NCBI RefSeq assembly: GCF_004028235.1
Contig: NZ_CP035037.1
Location: 1,612,001-1,676,000 of the forward strand
Origin: Leucobacter muris
GTDB taxonomy: Bacteria; Actinomycetota; Actinomycetes; Actinomycetales; Microbacteriaceae
Direction: 5' to 3'
Length of the DNA: 64,000 bases
The position numbers and the translations under genes were made by a program. This document shows positions 49,419 to 57,206 of the stretch, in pieces; the stretch's first letter is position 1, and the number at the start of each line of letters is the position of its first letter. The notes below the pieces were generated by a model that worked only from the letters and a program-made list of their open reading frames with translations, did not search any database and was not told where the DNA came from.

Positions 49419-49987
49419 TCGCCCGCTCCGTGGGGCAGCCCGGCCAGCAGGCACAGCAGTTCGGACCAGGCCTCGGCGTGCGCGCCGAAGTCCGCGCCGA
49501 GCGGGGTCCACGACGCGCGCAGCTCGATCTGGGCGGCGTCCCCCTGCGCCTCGAGCGTGCCGAAACCGCTCGAGAGCGTCTTCGTGGCGGTGCCCGACAG
49601 GTAGGTGTACTCGGCGCCGCGCGAGTCGAGTGCGTCGACGAGCCACGACCAGGCGACGTCGGAGATGAAGGGGTCGACGCCGATCTCGACCTCGAGCGGG
49701 GCCTGCGCGAAGCAGACGATGCGGAACGGTGCGCCCCACTCCTCGGCCGATTCGGGGTCGTGCATGAGCACGATACGACCCGCGCCGTAGTGCGAGTCGA
49801 TGGTGCCGTCGGGGGAGAGGCCGCGCCGCGGGCCCCGCGCCACGCCCGCCGCCATGGCGATCGATCGGGGTGCGATCCTCTCGGGAGCCGGGATCTCCTG
49901 CGTCACGAGCTCGCTGCGCAGCCTGGCGCCGCGGATCTGAGCGGCAGCGACCTCGAAGTCGACCGACTGCAGACCAATCCTTGCCAT
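49415..49987 (-). CDS. DUF3000 protein
   Basis: 190 residues of the actinobacterial DUF3000 family: EVAAAQIRGARLRSELVTQE, IDSHYGAGRIVLMHDPESAE, VCFAQAPLEVEIGVDPF and WSWLVDALDSRGAEY. Soluble, function unknown; nearly always immediately upstream of the RNase D gene as here. ATG 49987 is preceded by an in-frame GTG (49990). A TAGTGT box (49998-50003) is 7 nt before that GTG, so the leaderless transcript could start translation at 49990, adding one residue. Confidence 0.88.
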   Translation of the reverse strand: MARIGLQSVDFEVAAAQIRGARLRSELVTQEIPAPERIAPRSIAMAAGVARGPRRGLSPDGTIDSHYGAGRIVLMHDPESAEEWGAPFRIVCFAQAPLEVEIGVDPFISDVAWSWLVDALDSRGAEYTYLSGTATKTLSSGFGTLEAQGDAAQIELRASWTPLGADFGAHAEAWSELLCLLAGLPHGAGE

Positions 49988-49997
49988 CACAAGGGGA

Positions 49998-50003
49998 ACA
50001 CTA
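49998..50003 (-). promoter_or_regulatory. -10 element (TAGTGT) for the DUF3000-rnd operon
   Basis: Minus-strand TAGTGT, 7 nt, then GTG 49990 and ATG 49987. Confidence 0.5.
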
Positions 50004-50071
50004 GAGTTTGCTGTGAGGGTTTTCGCGATGCCACGCCGTGCAGGGCGGATCGCGGGAGAGGAGAGCGGCTC

Positions 50072-51251
50072 ATGGAGAACTGGCAGCGCAACGCGGCTCG
50101 TGGGCTCGGCTTCGCGGCCGGAGCGGCGGCGGTCGGCGCGGTGGGAGTGGTGGCGGGCGGCGTCGCGCTGGCCCGCATGGCGGTGACGCCCGAGCGCGAG
50201 GCCGAGTCGCCGGTCACGCTGGTCGGCCTGCAGCGCAGCGGCTCGGCGACCGTGGTCCGACTGCGGGGCGTCGACTGCGACCTGCCGGGCCGCTACTCGC
50301 TGGTCTTCGACGGCGGCGCCGGCCACGCCCGCCTCGGGCCGGTGCTCTCCTCGGGACCCGAGGGCACGATGCGCGAACTGCTGCGGGTGGACCGCGGTGC
50401 GCCCCGCGAGGGCACGCGGGCACGCCTCGCGGGCTGGTGGTATGTCGCACCCGAAGAACTCGGATACGCGACCGAGCGCATCGAGTACCCCACCGAGCTC
50501 GGCGAGTGCGAGGCGTGGATCGTGCACCCGCCTCGCACTCGCAAGAAGCGCTGGGCGGTGCACGTGCACGGACGCGGCGCCCCTCCGGAGGAGACGCTTC
50601 GCGGCGTGGCGCCGCTCGCGCGCGCCGGCATCACGAGCCTCGTGATCAGCTACCGCAACGACCCCGGCGCCCCGAGCGGCGCGTACGGACGCTACGGCGT
50701 GGGTGTCTCGGAGGCCCGCGACGTCGACGCGGCGATCGCCGAGGCCCGTCGCCCGCGGAGCGCAGCGGGTGACGCTGTTCGGATGGTCGATGGGCGGCAC
50801 GGCCGCGCTCGTCTCCGCGACCCGCGGCGAGCACCGCGACGCGATCGACGGCCTGATCCTCGACTCGCCGGCCATCGACTGGGACGAGCTGCTGCGCTAC
50901 CACGCGGCCGGCAGACGCGCGCCGAAGCTCGTCGCCGAGCTCGGCATCCGCCTGCTCTGGCAGGGGCGCGTGCGCGGCGGCGAGGCGGGCGGGATCGCAT
51001 TCGACGGCTTGAATGCCGCGGCCTTCGGGCGCGAGCTGCAGGTGCCGGTGCTCGTGCACGCGAGCGAGCAGGACAGCTTCGTGCCGTGCAGCGGCGCGCA
51101 GCGCCTCGCGGCGGCGCGGCCCGATCTCGTGCAGCTGCGACTGCAGAAGCGCGGCGAGCACGTGAAGCTGTGGAACGTCGACCCCGAGCGCTGGGAGCGC
51201 GCGACCGAGCAGTTCGCGCGAGCGCTGCCCCGGCCGGCCTGGCGCGGCTGA
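50072..51251 (+). pseudogene. Membrane-anchored alpha/beta hydrolase, interrupted by a frameshift
   Basis: The first frame (from ATG 50072, RBS GAGAGGAGAG upstream) gives a signal-anchor helix (residues 9-38) and the N-terminal half up to DVDAAIAEA. The rest, with nucleophile motif GWSMGG, VLVHASEQDSFVP (acid) and RGEHVKLWNVDP (His), continues in the +2 frame to 51251. Removing one C from the CCC run at 50745-50747 joins both halves into one 392-residue protein with a complete Ser-Asp-His triad. It is thus either a recent pseudogene, a sequencing error, or a slippage site. Resembles serine hydrolases of the prolyl oligopeptidase/dienelactone type; substrate unknown. Confidence 0.85.
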
Positions 51252-51323
51252 ACGGCGGCCGGACCGCCGTCGAATCGCAGCAGGTCACCGCGCTCAGGCG
51301 ACAGCGCGCGGCCGCGGCAGCGG

Positions 51324-51329
51324 TAGACT
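51324..51329 (+). promoter_or_regulatory. -10 element (TAGACT) for leaderless zapE transcript
   Basis: TAGACT, 8 nt, then ATG 51338; no RBS. Confidence 0.5.
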
Positions 51330-51337
51330 TGCCCACG

Positions 51338-52402
51338 ATGTCTTCCGACCCCCAGCACAGCTCCGCCCGTCTCATCGACCGGCATCCGAATATCTCGGGC
51401 GCCGAGCTCGTCGCGACGCTCGTTCCGCCGCCGCAGTTCGATCACGCCTCATTCGACTCGTACCGGCCCGATCCCGAGTACCCGTCGCAGGAGGAGGCGC
51501 GAAGCCTGCTGCGCTCGTTCACCGAGCCCGAGCCGCCCGCGGCCCGCGGCGGCTTCTTCGGTTTCGGGCGCAAGAAGCAGACCGAGCCGCGGCAGAGCGC
51601 GCCCGCCAAGCCCGGCGTGTACCTCGACGGCGGTTTCGGCGTCGGCAAGACGCACCTGCTCGCGGCGGCGTGGCACGCGACGGCGGGTCGCAAGTACTTC
51701 GGCACCTTCATCCAGTACACGGCGCTGGTGGGTGCACTCGGGTACGACGGAGCGCTCGGCGTGCTGCAGGGCGCGCGCCTCATCTGCATCGACGAGTTCG
51801 AGCTCGACGATCCGGGCGACACGATGCTCATGACGAGGCTGATCAAGGACCTCACCTCGACCGGCTCGCGGTTCATCGCGACATCGAACACGCCCCCGAA
51901 CGCGCTGGGCGAGGGCCGCTTCGCCGCCGCCGACTTCATGCGCGAGATCCAGGCGATGGCCGACCGCTTCACGACGGTGCGCATCGACGGCGTCGACTAT
52001 CGTCAGCGCGACATCGAGGGAGACGCCGTCGCGCTCGACGTCGACGCGTACCGGTTCGCCCTGGCCGACGTGGCCGCCTCGGGCGAACGCATGACCGACG
52101 ACGACTTCCAGCAGCTCATCGCGCACCTCGCGACGGTGCACCCGTCGAGCTACGTCGGCATGCTCGACGGCGTGCAGTGCATCGGCCTGCGCGACGTGCA
52201 CGAGCTCACCGATCAGTCTGCGGCGCTGCGCTTCGTCGCGTTCATCGACCGCGTGTACGACGCGCAGATCCCGATCCGGGCGACGGGCGTGCCGCTCACG
52301 TCGGTCTTCGGCGGCGGCATGCTCGACGGCGGCTACCGCAAGAAGTATCTGCGCTGCATGTCCCGTCTCAATGCGCTCACCTCGAGCGAGCTCGAGGCGT
52401 AG
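51338..52402 (+). CDS. zapE: Cell division protein ZapE (AFG1-like ATPase)
   Basis: 354 residues of the AFG1/ZapE family. Walker A GGFGVGKTH (98-106), Walker B RLICIDEFELDDPGD, sensor 1 SRFIATSNTPPNALGEGRF, and the C-terminal TSVFGGGMLDGGYRKKYLRCMSRL typical of the actinobacterial branch. ZapE interacts with the Z-ring in E. coli and its yeast relative works in mitochondrial protein quality control; the role in actinobacteria is not established. Leaderless ATG. Followed 9 bp later by the PemK-like gene. Confidence 0.9.
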   Translation: MSSDPQHSSARLIDRHPNISGAELVATLVPPPQFDHASFDSYRPDPEYPSQEEARSLLRSFTEPEPPAARGGFFGFGRKKQTEPRQSAPAKPGVYLDGGFGVGKTHLLAAAWHATAGRKYFGTFIQYTALVGALGYDGALGVLQGARLICIDEFELDDPGDTMLMTRLIKDLTSTGSRFIATSNTPPNALGEGRFAAADFMREIQAMADRFTTVRIDGVDYRQRDIEGDAVALDVDAYRFALADVAASGERMTDDDFQQLIAHLATVHPSSYVGMLDGVQCIGLRDVHELTDQSAALRFVAFIDRVYDAQIPIRATGVPLTSVFGGGMLDGGYRKKYLRCMSRLNALTSSELEA

Positions 52403-52411
52403 GGCGGCGGC

Positions 52412-53014
52412 GTGGCTGGCGGGGCATCGGGCCGCGGACTGCTGCGCGGGATCGCGCGCGCCGTGGCCGACGCGCTGATCGGTTCGCAGCGGCGGCCGGG
52501 ATCGGATCGGGGGCGCGGATCGCGCGGCCGGCCCGCCGTGCTGCGCGCTGCGCGCCGCGGCTCGGACACCGCATCGCCGGCGCTCGGTCTGGAGGACAGC
52601 CCGGGCCGCAACGGCGCGGACGCGACCCGAGATTTGACGCCGCACGAGATCGGCGCCCTGCGTCCGAGCTACGAGCCGCATCCAGACGGCGATCCCGACC
52701 CTGGTGAGATCGTGTGGACCTGGGTGCCGTACGTGGAGAACGACGGGCGCGGCAAGGATCGCCCGGTGCTGATCATCGCGCGGATCGACGGCGACACCAC
52801 GGCCGGCTGCTATCTGAGCACGAAAGCGCACCGCGACTTCGTCTCGGTCGGCACGGGCGGCTGGGACAGCCAGGGGCGGGAGAGCTTCCTCTCGCCAGAG
52901 CGCGTGCTGCGCATCACCGACAGCGGCATGCGTCGCGAGGGGCATGTGCTGCCGCGGGAGCGCTTCGCGCCCGCGGTGCAGGCCGTGATGCGTCGGCACG
53001 GCATTCGCGGCTGA
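52412..53014 (+). CDS. PemK/MazF-family-like protein with basic N-terminal extension
   Basis: 200 residues. The C-terminal 110 residues form a PemK/MazF-like barrel: DPGEIVWTWVPYVENDGRGK, DRPVLIIARIDGDTTAGCYL and LRITDSGMRREGHVLPRERF. The first 75 residues are Arg-rich and poorly ordered (LIGSQRRPGSDRGRGSRG). MazF relatives cut RNA, but no classical antitoxin gene precedes it and the family is widespread as a single core gene in Microbacteriaceae, so toxicity should not be assumed. GTG start, 9 bp after zapE and probably co-transcribed. The next gene encodes an MT0933-type small protein. Confidence 0.75.
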   Translation: MAGGASGRGLLRGIARAVADALIGSQRRPGSDRGRGSRGRPAVLRAARRGSDTASPALGLEDSPGRNGADATRDLTPHEIGALRPSYEPHPDGDPDPGEIVWTWVPYVENDGRGKDRPVLIIARIDGDTTAGCYLSTKAHRDFVSVGTGGWDSQGRESFLSPERVLRITDSGMRREGHVLPRERFAPAVQAVMRRHGIRG

Positions 53015-53106
53015 TTCTCGGTCGACCCTCTGTCGATCGGGCTCGTCGCGCGCCATAATGGCGGCAACGCGACGAATCGGTCGGAGCGCGACGAGAGGAA
53101 TCGGAC

Positions 53107-53343
53107 ATGGGCATCGAGGATCTGGGCAAGCAGGCCTCCCGGCTGGCGGGCAAGGCCGGGGAGTTCGCGAAGCAGAACGCAGACAAGATCGATGAGGCGC
53201 TGAAGAGCGAGCAGGCCGAGGGCATCAGCGACAAGATCCTCGACGGCGCGGCCGGCCTCGCGAACAAGGTCACCGGGGGCAAGCACAGCGACAAGGTCTC
53301 CGAGCTGCGCGACAACCTCGACGGCAAGATCGGCAACGAGTAG
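53107..53343 (+). CDS. Small helical protein, MT0933-like antitoxin family
   Basis: 78 residues, hydrophilic and helical: MGIEDLGKQASRLAGKAGEF, then KQNADKIDEALKSEQAEG, DKILDGAAGLANKVTGGKHSD and a short acidic tail. The pattern matches PF14013 (MT0933_antitox), proteins named after M. tuberculosis MT0933 and only putatively antitoxins. GAGAGGAA lies 8 nt before ATG 53107. It follows the PemK-like gene by 92 bp, and a strong terminator closes the unit. Confidence 0.75.
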   Translation: MGIEDLGKQASRLAGKAGEFAKQNADKIDEALKSEQAEGISDKILDGAAGLANKVTGGKHSDKVSELRDNLDGKIGNE

Positions 53344-53354
53344 CAGAGAGGCAC

Positions 53355-53393
53355 GCGAGGGCCCCGCCCTGTGGGGGATGCCGGGGCCCTCGC
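53355..53393. terminator. Bidirectional terminator after the MT0933-like gene
   Basis: 12-bp stem GCGAGGGCCCCG/CGGGGCCCTCGC, placed between the convergent stop codons at 53343 and 53399. Confidence 0.8.
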
Positions 53394-53398
53394 CGACG

Positions 53399-54067
53399 CT
53401 ATCGTCTCAGCGCCCCGCGAACGCCTGTGAGGCGGCTTCCGCCCCAGACCGCGGCCGCGCCGACGAGCAGCATCGCCAGCAGCCCCGCCGCCGTGACCGC
53501 GAGCGATGCCGCGCCCCGCTCGGGCAGCAGAGACCCGTAGGGCACCCAACCGTCGGTGGCGCCCCGCACGAGCACCACGGCGAGCCAGAGCAGCGGATAG
53601 GGCAGCACGATCCAGATCAAACGCCACGAGAGCGGCGGCCAGTCTCCGACGAGCAGCCAGTCGAGCACCACCGCGATCGGCAGCGCCGCATGCAGGGTCG
53701 CGCTCACCCACGGGGGAGCGGCGGCCGTGCCGGGCACGATCCCGTTGTAGACGACGGCGACCACGATCATGCAGGCGATCGAGGCGGCCCGTGCGAGCAC
53801 GAGCCGAGCGTCTGCGGGCCGGCCCCGAATCGTGCGAAGCCCGCAGGAGATGAGGATCCCGCTGGTCAGCAGACTCGTGAGGTTGGTGAAGTACCCGAAG
53901 TAGTCGAGGGGGTTCGTTCGGTTGTGGCCGATGCCCTCGATGTAGCCGTACCCGAGCACGACGACGACGGTCGCCCCCGCCAGTACTCGCGCGGCCCCCA
54001 CCACAGGCGCAGCGACGGGCGCCGCCACAGGTGAGGATGAGACGAGCGCGGGGCGTGCGAGTGACAT
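53399..54067 (-). CDS. Pr6Pr family membrane protein
   Basis: 222 residues with about six helices. The segments TNPLDYFGYFTNLTSLLTSG, ASIACMIVVAVVYNGIVPG, HAALPIAVVLDWLLVGDW and LIWIVLPYPLLWLAVVLVRG fit the Pr6Pr (six-TM, FAR-17a/AIG1-like) family. Function unknown. Of two in-frame ATGs, 54067 is preferred because TATGCT stands exactly 7 nt before it; the ATG at 54079 lies inside that box. Confidence 0.82.
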   Translation of the reverse strand: MSLARPALVSSSPVAAPVAAPVVGAARVLAGATVVVVLGYGYIEGIGHNRTNPLDYFGYFTNLTSLLTSGILISCGLRTIRGRPADARLVLARAASIACMIVVAVVYNGIVPGTAAAPPWVSATLHAALPIAVVLDWLLVGDWPPLSWRLIWIVLPYPLLWLAVVLVRGATDGWVPYGSLLPERGAASLAVTAAGLLAMLLVGAAAVWGGSRLTGVRGALRR

Positions 54068-54074
54068 GCGGGTC

Positions 54075-54080
54075 AGCATA
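54075..54080 (-). promoter_or_regulatory. -10 element (TATGCT) for leaderless Pr6Pr gene
   Basis: Minus-strand TATGCT, 7 nt, then ATG 54067. Confidence 0.55.
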
Positions 54081-54115
54081 GCCGCAGCGGCCCGGCCGCG
54101 CGCCGGCGACGCAGG

Positions 54116-54724
54116 TTACGCGGGGTACGGGTCGCGACGCAGCAGCCCCGCGAGATGCGCCGCGTTCGCGGCTGCGGTCTCGACGGCCGAGGCGACGGGA
54201 TCGGGCGTCGAGTCGAGTTCGCGGTAGTCGGTCTTCTGCATCGCCTCGCCGTTCCAGTACACCGAGGCCTGCGCAGGGATCGTGAAGCCGACATCGCCGA
54301 GCGCCTGCGCAAGGATCGCCGTGATGTGGTGGGCGCCGTCCTCGTTGCCCACGACGACGGGGATCGCGACCCGATCGAACAGGATCGGACGCCCGGTCTC
54401 GTCGGTCTCGCTCAACTCGGCGTCGAGCCGCTCGAGCACCCGCTGCGCCACACTCGAGTGCTGGCCGAGCCACGTCGGCGTGACGAAGACCAGGATGTCG
54501 GCGTCGAGCACGGCCCTGCGGATGCGCGGCCACTCGTCGCCCTCGCCCATATCGGTTTCGACGCCGGGCAGGATGCGAGAGTCGACCGCCCGCACCGTGT
54601 CGACGGCGACGCCTCGCCGCTCGAGCGCGGTCATCACCTGGCCACCGAGCACGTCCCCGCTCGACGGACCGGGCGAGGGCTTCAGCGTGCAGTTGATCAT
54701 CAGAGCCGTCAGCGATGCAGTCAT
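54116..54724 (-). CDS. NAD(P)H-dependent flavin oxidoreductase, flavodoxin fold
   Basis: 202 residues with a flavodoxin-like fold: ALMINCTLKPSPGPSSGDVL binds the FMN phosphate near the N-terminus, ADILVFVTPTWLGQHSS is the second flavin loop and VVVGNEDGAHHITAILAQAL the third. Related enzymes reduce quinones, nitro-compounds or FMN, and the substrate is not evident. ATG 54724 lies 6 nt after TACGGT, so the mRNA is probably leaderless. Single-gene unit. Confidence 0.85.
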   Translation of the reverse strand: MTASLTALMINCTLKPSPGPSSGDVLGGQVMTALERRGVAVDTVRAVDSRILPGVETDMGEGDEWPRIRRAVLDADILVFVTPTWLGQHSSVAQRVLERLDAELSETDETGRPILFDRVAIPVVVGNEDGAHHITAILAQALGDVGFTIPAQASVYWNGEAMQKTDYRELDSTPDPVASAVETAAANAAHLAGLLRRDPYPA

Positions 54725-54730
54725 GGGCCC

Positions 54731-54736
54731 ACCGTA
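54731..54736 (-). promoter_or_regulatory. -10 element (TACGGT) for leaderless oxidoreductase gene
   Basis: Minus-strand TACGGT, 6 nt, then ATG 54724. Confidence 0.45.
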
Positions 54737-54847
54737 GGCGCGCCGGCGCGCGCCGCGAAAGGGGGTTCCCTTTCGCCGGGATCAGCGCTAGCGACCGCAT
54801 CGGGGCACCACGAGGCCGATGGGTCGCGACGCGGGCCTCGCCGACGT

Positions 54848-55651
54848 CTACAGATCGGCGTAACGGGCGCGGAACACGCAGAACACTCCGTACGCCGTGA
54901 ACCCCACCGCCATGACGGCGACCATCGCACCGCCGAGCGGCAAGGACCTCAGCGACTCGATCGCGGCGTCGAGGCCGCCTGCGGCTCGCGGATTCCGCTG
55001 CAGGGCGGCCTCGACGAGCAGCACGCCCACGACCGCGAGCGCGATGCCCTTCACCACGAAGCCGAGCACTCCGATCGCGGCGATAGCCGTGCCGGGGGCG
55101 CCCGGCGGCAGGGTGACCCGGTTGCGGAAGCTGCGTCGCACACCCATCACGATCCACGCGATCCCGCCGACCGCCACGCCCGCACCGATCAACCCCAGCA
55201 GCACGGGCCCGCCCGGGAAGGTGAGGAGCCCCCGGCTGGCCTCGCGCGCGCTCGAATCGGGATCCGGGCGCGCGCCGACCGCGACCGCGGCGGCGACGAC
55301 CCCCATCGCGATGAACAGCGCGGCCTGCCCCCACTCGGCCACCCGCCGCGCCCACCGCTTCGGTCGATGCTCGATGCGCAGGGCGACGCCGTGGATGCCG
55401 TGGTAAACGCCGAGCGCCCACAGCAGCACCGCGACGGCCCACAGCGCCGCGAACCCGAGCGGGGCCGAGGCGATCGCGGTGAGGGCGCCCGCCTGATCCG
55501 TCTCGCCGCGCCCGCTCCACGCGAGCGCGAACGCGATGCCGCCGATGAGCAGGTGGATGAGGCCGCTCGCGACGTAGCCGCCGCGGGCGAGCACGCGCAG
55601 CGGAGTCTTGCGCTCCGCGCTGCGCGCGGCCGACTTCATCTCGGGTTTCAC
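54848..55651 (-). CDS. DUF1206 membrane protein (three tandem repeats)
   Basis: 267 residues containing three DUF1206 units of two helices each, starting at LARGGYVASGLIHLLIGGIA, EWGQAALFIAMGVVAAAVAV and IGVLGFVVKGIALAVVGVLL. Each first helix is followed by a short amphipathic loop and a second helix. Function unknown; frequent in actinobacteria. The GTG at 55651 is preceded by TACGCT at 6 nt (leaderless); an ATG 4 codons later is an alternative. Confidence 0.85.
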   Translation of the reverse strand: MKPEMKSAARSAERKTPLRVLARGGYVASGLIHLLIGGIAFALAWSGRGETDQAGALTAIASAPLGFAALWAVAVLLWALGVYHGIHGVALRIEHRPKRWARRVAEWGQAALFIAMGVVAAAVAVGARPDPDSSAREASRGLLTFPGGPVLLGLIGAGVAVGGIAWIVMGVRRSFRNRVTLPPGAPGTAIAAIGVLGFVVKGIALAVVGVLLVEAALQRNPRAAGGLDAAIESLRSLPLGGAMVAVMAVGFTAYGVFCVFRARYADL

Positions 55652-55657
55652 GCTTCG

Positions 55658-55663
55658 AGCGTA
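55658..55663 (-). promoter_or_regulatory. -10 element (TACGCT) for leaderless DUF1206 gene
   Basis: Minus-strand TACGCT, 6 nt, then GTG 55651. Confidence 0.5.
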
Positions 55664-55851
55664 GCCGGTGGGCGCCCCGACCTTCGCGCCGCGAGGGGAC
55701 GGGGCGCGAAGGAGGGGCACGCCATCTGACGACGTCGCCCGACCCTTGCGTCCTCCGCGCGTATTGCACAGATGAGCCGGGCAAGCAAGCCCCTGGAGCC
55801 GATCCGCTCGCGCTGGAAGAGTTGGGGGCGTCAACACGAAGGAGGCTCCAC

Positions 55852-56037
55852 ATGAGTGCATCGGACAAGCTGTCTGCCGGAATGGACAAGGCGAAGGGCA
55901 AGGCCAAGGAGGCCCTGGGCAACGTGACCGGCGACGACGAGAAGGTCGCCGAGGGCAAGGCCGATCAGGCAAAGGGCGACATCAAGAACGCCGCCGCGAA
56001 AGCCAAGGACGCCGCGAAGGATGTCTTCGATCGGTAG
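55852..56037 (+). CDS. CsbD family stress-response protein
   Basis: 61 residues, highly charged and helical: MSASDKLSAGMDKAKGKAKE, ALGNVTGDDEKVAEGKADQA, KGDIKNAAAKAKDAAKDVF. Matches CsbD (PF05532), small abundant proteins induced by general stress; mechanism unknown. A strong AAGGAGG (55839-55845) is 6 nt before ATG 55852. A terminator hairpin follows 13 bp after the stop. A stress sigma promoter could not be confidently found upstream. Confidence 0.9.
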   Translation: MSASDKLSAGMDKAKGKAKEALGNVTGDDEKVAEGKADQAKGDIKNAAAKAKDAAKDVFDR

Positions 56038-56050
56038 TCTCCGCCGCGAT

Positions 56051-56088
56051 GGATCCCCGCGGCTCCCGGACGGGAGTCGCGGGGATCC
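56051..56088 (+). terminator. Terminator of the CsbD gene
   Basis: 17-bp stem with one G-U pair (56051-56067 with 56072-56088, loop GGAC), 13 bp after the csbD stop. Confidence 0.8.
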
Positions 56089-56092
56089 TCGT

Positions 56093-57145
56093 TTGCGCCC
56101 GCGCTCCGACCAGTGGAGCGTACTCGTCGTCGCCGATCCCGGGCTGCCCTCGCGCCGCGTCGACCGCATCCGAGAACGGCTCGAAGCACAGCTCGAACGG
56201 TTGCTCGGCGCCCCGGTCGGGGTGCACGCCCGCACGGAGCTGATCCGGATCGACCCCGACGACACCCTCGACGTCTCCGACGTCAAACAGCTCTCGACCG
56301 AGTACGAGCACGTCGACGTGATCCTCATGGTCACCGAGATCCCGCGTCACCGCCACGGCAGGCCGCTCGTCGCCGAGGTCCTCGTCTCCGACGACGTCGC
56401 CATAGTCTCGCTGCCCACCCTCGGTGCAGGGGCAACGGGTAGCCGCCTGCTGCGAACCCTGGTGTCGTGCGTGCGGCAGATGCGTTCGGATCCAGGCGCA
56501 CAGGATCACGCTCGGCACCGCATCGGCTGGGCGCAGTGGCGGGGGAGCCCCGACAACTCGAACCGGCTGCTGCAGGCGCACCGGCTGGCCGGGGGAGCGC
56601 GCACCGTGATCGGCATGGTGCTCTCGAACGATCCGTGGCGGATCGTGCCCAAGCTGTCGAGCGCGCTCGCGGCCGCCGCCGCGGCCGGCGCGTTCGGCGT
56701 CTTCTACAACTCGATCTGGCAGATGTCCGCGGCGCTCAGCCCGTTCCGGCTGGCGGTCATCAGTCTGCTCGCGATCTGCGTGATCGTGGCGTGGCTGTTG
56801 ATCGGCAACCGGCTCTGGGACCGGCCGAGCCATGCGAGCGTCACCGAGGTGATCCTGCTCTACAACCTGTCTACGGTGCTGACCCTGGTGCTCTGCGTGC
56901 TGGCGCTCTACGCGTCGCTCGTGGTGATCATCCTGCTGAGCGCGCTCATCGTGATCGACCCCGATTTCATGGGCCAGGTGCTCGGTTCGAAGGCCCGCTT
57001 CTCGAACTACGTCGACATCGCCGTGCTGAGCGCGTCACTCGGCACCGTGGCGGGTGCGCTCGGTTCGAGCTTCGACTCGGACGTCGACATCAGGAGGTTG
57101 ACGCACGGACAGCGCGAGCGCCAGCGCATGAACTCCGCCGAGTAG
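56093..57145 (+). CDS. Conserved actinobacterial membrane protein, unknown function
   Basis: About 350 residues from a TTG at 56093. The N-terminal soluble part (WSVLVVADPGLPSRRVDRIR, VDVILMVTEIPRHRHGRPLV) is followed by four or five helices (AAAAGAFGVFYNSIWQMSA, LAVISLLAICVIVAWLLIG, VLCVLALYASLVVIILLS) and a C-terminal cytoplasmic RLTHGQRERQRMN. Similar proteins occur widely in Microbacteriaceae without known role. The start is uncertain: the open frame extends to an ATG at 56021 inside csbD, but that would place the csbD terminator inside the coding region, so a start after it is preferred. Confidence 0.72.
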   Translation: MRPRSDQWSVLVVADPGLPSRRVDRIRERLEAQLERLLGAPVGVHARTELIRIDPDDTLDVSDVKQLSTEYEHVDVILMVTEIPRHRHGRPLVAEVLVSDDVAIVSLPTLGAGATGSRLLRTLVSCVRQMRSDPGAQDHARHRIGWAQWRGSPDNSNRLLQAHRLAGGARTVIGMVLSNDPWRIVPKLSSALAAAAAAGAFGVFYNSIWQMSAALSPFRLAVISLLAICVIVAWLLIGNRLWDRPSHASVTEVILLYNLSTVLTLVLCVLALYASLVVIILLSALIVIDPDFMGQVLGSKARFSNYVDIAVLSASLGTVAGALGSSFDSDVDIRRLTHGQRERQRMNSAE

Positions 57146-57206
57146 AGCGCCGCGCGCCGTCTCGTGACCGCCGCACCGCCGGGGGAGCGGGCCGGGGACT
57201 GGAGAT

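Noticed and set aside
52412..53343. Anti-phage defence island
   Set aside because: Apart from the PemK-like gene there is no restriction, abortive-infection or nuclease/ATPase pair; surrounding genes are core and codon use is ordinary.
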